Shown: one piece after another, positions 21,768-23,845 of the stretch
Numbering within the stretch: the stretch's first letter is position 1
Layout: each line of letters starts with the position of its first letter
Origin: an uncultured Clostridia bacterium
GTDB taxonomy: Bacteria; Bacillota; Clostridia; Lachnospirales; Lachnospiraceae
DNA length: 23,845 nt
Reading direction: 5' to 3'
Assembly (NCBI GenBank): GCA_947304065.1
Contig: CAMZAI010000011.1
Coordinates: 1-23,845, forward strand
Program-made: the position numbers and the translations under genes
Notes under the pieces: model-generated
Databases searched by the model: none
The model's input: the letters and a program-made list of their open reading frames with translations, nothing else
Told to the model about the DNA's origin: nothing

Positions 21768-23672
21768 TCATTCTCCGCTTTTTATATACAGGCTCTCCTC
21801 CGAACCGGTATGGAATCGGACCTCTTCGGACGAGCCGTCTGCCTTGACCAGCACCGCCGTCAAAATGTCGTCATTGTAAAATCCCGTGTCGTACGAAAGG
21901 CTCTCGATCCATCCGTCGCGGCAGAAGAAGCCCGCGGTGGTCACGATACGGTCATCCGGATCTGCATTCCTGTCGGCGTCGTAGCTTACGGTAAGCAGCT
22001 CACGGTCGTTGATCTTTACGGTCAAAATGCCGTCGTCAAAATACAGAACAACATCGGCCAGACATCCTTCACCGACATAATCCTCGCCGTTAAGCGCAGA
22101 AGTCCAATAATAAGGTTCTTCCCTGGCCTCGCCGATACCGGAAGATGAGCTCTCCTTGCCGGGCATGGGCTTTGTGGCATTTTCCTGCCAGGTATCCGCA
22201 CGCTTCGCAGCAGAAGCGGGAGCATTGACCGTGCATCCCTCGGGGAAGCTCGGATGCTTCTCCTCCGGTCCGTAATAATCTGCTATCGTGCCTGTAAATA
22301 CAGCATTCTTAAGCCCTTCGCACTTCTGGAAGGCTCTCGGTCCGACACTGCTGATTCCGTTTCCGAAGGTAACCTTGGTCAATCCTGCGCATCCGTTAAA
22401 CGCGCCGTCTCCCACATAAGCCAGACCGTCGGGGAACACAAGCTCTCCTGCCAGTCCTTCGCAGGTTGAGAATGCGCTGTCCTTGATATGCGTAAGAGTC
22501 TCGGGGAATCCCGCTATCGAATTAAAGCTCTTGCACGCCGAAAAAGCAGACTGTCCGATCGAGATAAGCTTCGAAGGAAGCTTCAGTTCTCCGGTAAACG
22601 CGGTTCCTGCGAAAGCCTGGTCGCCGATAACCAACAGCGATTCGGGCAGAACAAGTTCACCTGTAAGGCTCTTGCAGCCCCGGAATGTTCCGGAACAGAT
22701 ATAGTCAATACCTGCAGGAAGTTTTAAAGATGTAAGGCTCTCATCGCCTTCAAACGCATTGTTCTCGATGCGTTTAAGACTGTCGGGAAGCGCAAGGGCA
22801 CCTTTAAGCCTTCTGCAGTACGATATTCCGCCGTTGCCGATATGCTCAAGTCCGTCGGGCAGAGTCAGCGTTCCGTCGAAACCGCAGCCGCAGAACGCGT
22901 GGAAACCGATATCCTTAACGCCTTCGGGGATCACAAGATCTCCCGTAAGATTCTCGCAATAGTTAAAGCAGGAATACTCGATCTTTTCGAGGCCTGCGGG
23001 GAGTTTTAATTTCCCGTCAAAGCCGCATTCGCTGAAAGTCCAGTCTCCCATGAAAGTCACGGAATCGGGAATGATGAGGTCGCCCTTAAGCTTCTTTGCC
23101 CTGACAAAAGCGCATCTTCCGATCGTAGTGAGACCTTCGGGCAGTTCAAGCGTGCCTTCCGCATTCTCAAAATCCGCGAAAGCTTCCGGTCCGATCTCCT
23201 TCAGCGATTTCGACAGCTTAATGCCGGTAAAGCCCTTGCAGCGCGTGAACGCATAGCCGCCGACCGTCTCGACCGAATCCGGGATAGTCAGAACGCCGGT
23301 CAGGCCCTCGCAGGCGTAAAACGCGAACTCACCGATAGTCTTTAAGGTACTCGGAAGCACAAGTTCGCCGGTCAGCCTCTGGTTCGAATAAAACGCATTG
23401 TTCGCGATAGACGTAATGCCCTCGCCGATGACCAGCTTTTTGATCGTATAGTCGGACCACATGAACTTCTCCGCCGCCATCTCGCCGGTACCGGTAAATG
23501 TCAGTGTCTTGCTCGACTTATCATAGGTCCAGGTAATATTGTCGCCGCAGGTACCCGAGGCCGCACCTTTGCCGCCGCTCACCTTGCCGTTGTTTCCTTC
23601 CTTGTCCTTACCGCATCCAAACAAACCAAACAGCATAATAACCCCCAGCATAATAATCAGTATTCGTTTCAT
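21768..23672 (-). CDS. BspA-like leucine-rich-repeat lipoprotein
   Basis: A 634-residue surface lipoprotein. The signal MKRILIIMLGVIMLFGLFGC ends at lipid-attached Cys20, followed by a Gly/Lys-rich linker. The segment GTCGDNITWTYD..LTFTGTGEM (about 40-64) is the usual lead-in of BspA-type proteins. About 16 tandem LRR_5 repeats of 23-25 residues follow (about 78-455), with consensus L.LP..L..IG..AF..C..LTG. A Ser/Gly-rich linker near 490-510 leads to a C-terminal domain (about 510-634) that I do not recognise, beginning YYWTSALNGEDY. Relatives act in adhesion or ligand binding at the cell surface; the partner here is unknown. AAAGG lies 11 bp before ATG 23672, a rather long spacing. The sensor-cyclase gene follows it on the same strand. 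Confidence 0.93.
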   Translation of the reverse strand: MKRILIIMLGVIMLFGLFGCGKDKEGNNGKVSGGKGAASGTCGDNITWTYDKSSKTLTFTGTGEMAAEKFMWSDYTIKKLVIGEGITSIANNAFYSNQRLTGELVLPSTLKTIGEFAFYACEGLTGVLTIPDSVETVGGYAFTRCKGFTGIKLSKSLKEIGPEAFADFENAEGTLELPEGLTTIGRCAFVRAKKLKGDLIIPDSVTFMGDWTFSECGFDGKLKLPAGLEKIEYSCFNYCENLTGDLVIPEGVKDIGFHAFCGCGFDGTLTLPDGLEHIGNGGISYCRRLKGALALPDSLKRIENNAFEGDESLTSLKLPAGIDYICSGTFRGCKSLTGELVLPESLLVIGDQAFAGTAFTGELKLPSKLISIGQSAFSACKSFNSIAGFPETLTHIKDSAFSTCEGLAGELVFPDGLAYVGDGAFNGCAGLTKVTFGNGISSVGPRAFQKCEGLKNAVFTGTIADYYGPEEKHPSFPEGCTVNAPASAAKRADTWQENATKPMPGKESSSSGIGEAREEPYYWTSALNGEDYVGEGCLADVVLYFDDGILTVKINDRELLTVSYDADRNADPDDRIVTTAGFFCRDGWIESLSYDTGFYNDDILTAVLVKADGSSEEVRFHTGSEESLYIKSGE

Positions 23673-23695
23673 CCGGCATTACACCTTTCTTATGC

Positions 23696-23711
23696 ACGAA
23701 TTAATATTCGT
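23696..23711. promoter_or_regulatory. Small palindrome in the BspA-like gene leader
   Basis: ACGAAT-TAAT-ATTCGT is a perfect 6-bp inverted repeat 24 bp upstream of the start codon. It could be an operator or a leader hairpin. The surrounding 23673-23845 is AT-rich and holds a possible -10 (TATAAA on the minus strand, 23726-23721) without a convincing -35. I see nothing else there. Confidence 0.4.
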
Positions 23712-23845
23712 ATCTCAAAATTTATAGTATCACATATACATATTTCTTACATCCCTCTTATGTATGACCACACGATTCAAATTTCTAAAACACTATGTCT
23801 TGCTTTACTGAAAAAATTTCTGTAATGAAACAGCAATTGCCGCAT

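Noticed and set aside
22254..23256. Tandem DNA repeat or CRISPR-like periodicity in the BspA-like gene
   Set aside because: The roughly 70-bp periodicity reflects degenerate leucine-rich repeats in the protein. The DNA units are not identical, and there are no conserved repeat/spacer blocks.

Overview
The window looks like chromosomal DNA of a motile, carbohydrate-degrading Clostridia bacterium, most likely Lachnospiraceae-like (moderate confidence). The grounds are strong AGGAGG-type ribosome sites, sigma-A-like promoters, a SAM-I riboswitch on metK, a type 3 ProRS, an LplB/YtcP-type sugar importer without its own ATPase, a BspA-like leucine-rich-repeat lipoprotein, and REP-like palindromes between genes. 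I see no phage genes, transposase, CRISPR array, tRNA or rRNA.

Layout. Positions 1-415 hold no convincing gene, only a 12-bp tandem repeat and a strong plus-strand terminator. A LysR regulator (minus) is divergent from a chemotaxis receptor (plus, 1530-3194). Next comes a glycan-use locus: a GH30 lipoprotein hydrolase and a LacI regulator (minus, overlapping by 4 bp), divergent from two ABC permeases and a solute-binding lipoprotein (plus). The 250-bp divergent spacer carries two facing promoters, each with a near-palindromic operator at or just after its predicted start site. The hydrolase resembles endo-beta-1,6-galactanases, so the locus probably cleaves and imports a beta-1,6-linked oligosaccharide; the substrate is inferred.

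Positions 10118-14995 encode a 1625-residue signalling protein: protein-kinase-like domain, P-loop ATPase, helical/TPR region, GAF, GGDEF. The kinase domain has lost its catalytic Asp (HRN in place of HRD) and has no glycine-rich loop, while Walker A/B and the GGEEF active site are intact. It reads as a pseudokinase-STAND-type diguanylate cyclase and is the most unusual gene here. It converges on an operon (minus) of proS, an unlisted 50-residue acidic ORF, and a zinc-ribbon/TPR membrane protein. A long REP-like palindrome sits between the converging genes.

metK follows (minus), with a SAM-I riboswitch and attenuator upstream and a second palindrome as its terminator. Last is a probable two-gene minus-strand unit: a BspA-like lipoprotein with about 16 leucine-rich repeats, then a cyclase that fuses a LacI-type sugar-binding sensor, without its DNA-binding head, to an intact GGDEF domain.

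Together the window links carbohydrate sensing and uptake (GH30/LacI/ABC, LacI-like sensor), chemotaxis, and two large c-di-GMP synthases, interleaved with housekeeping genes (proS, metK).
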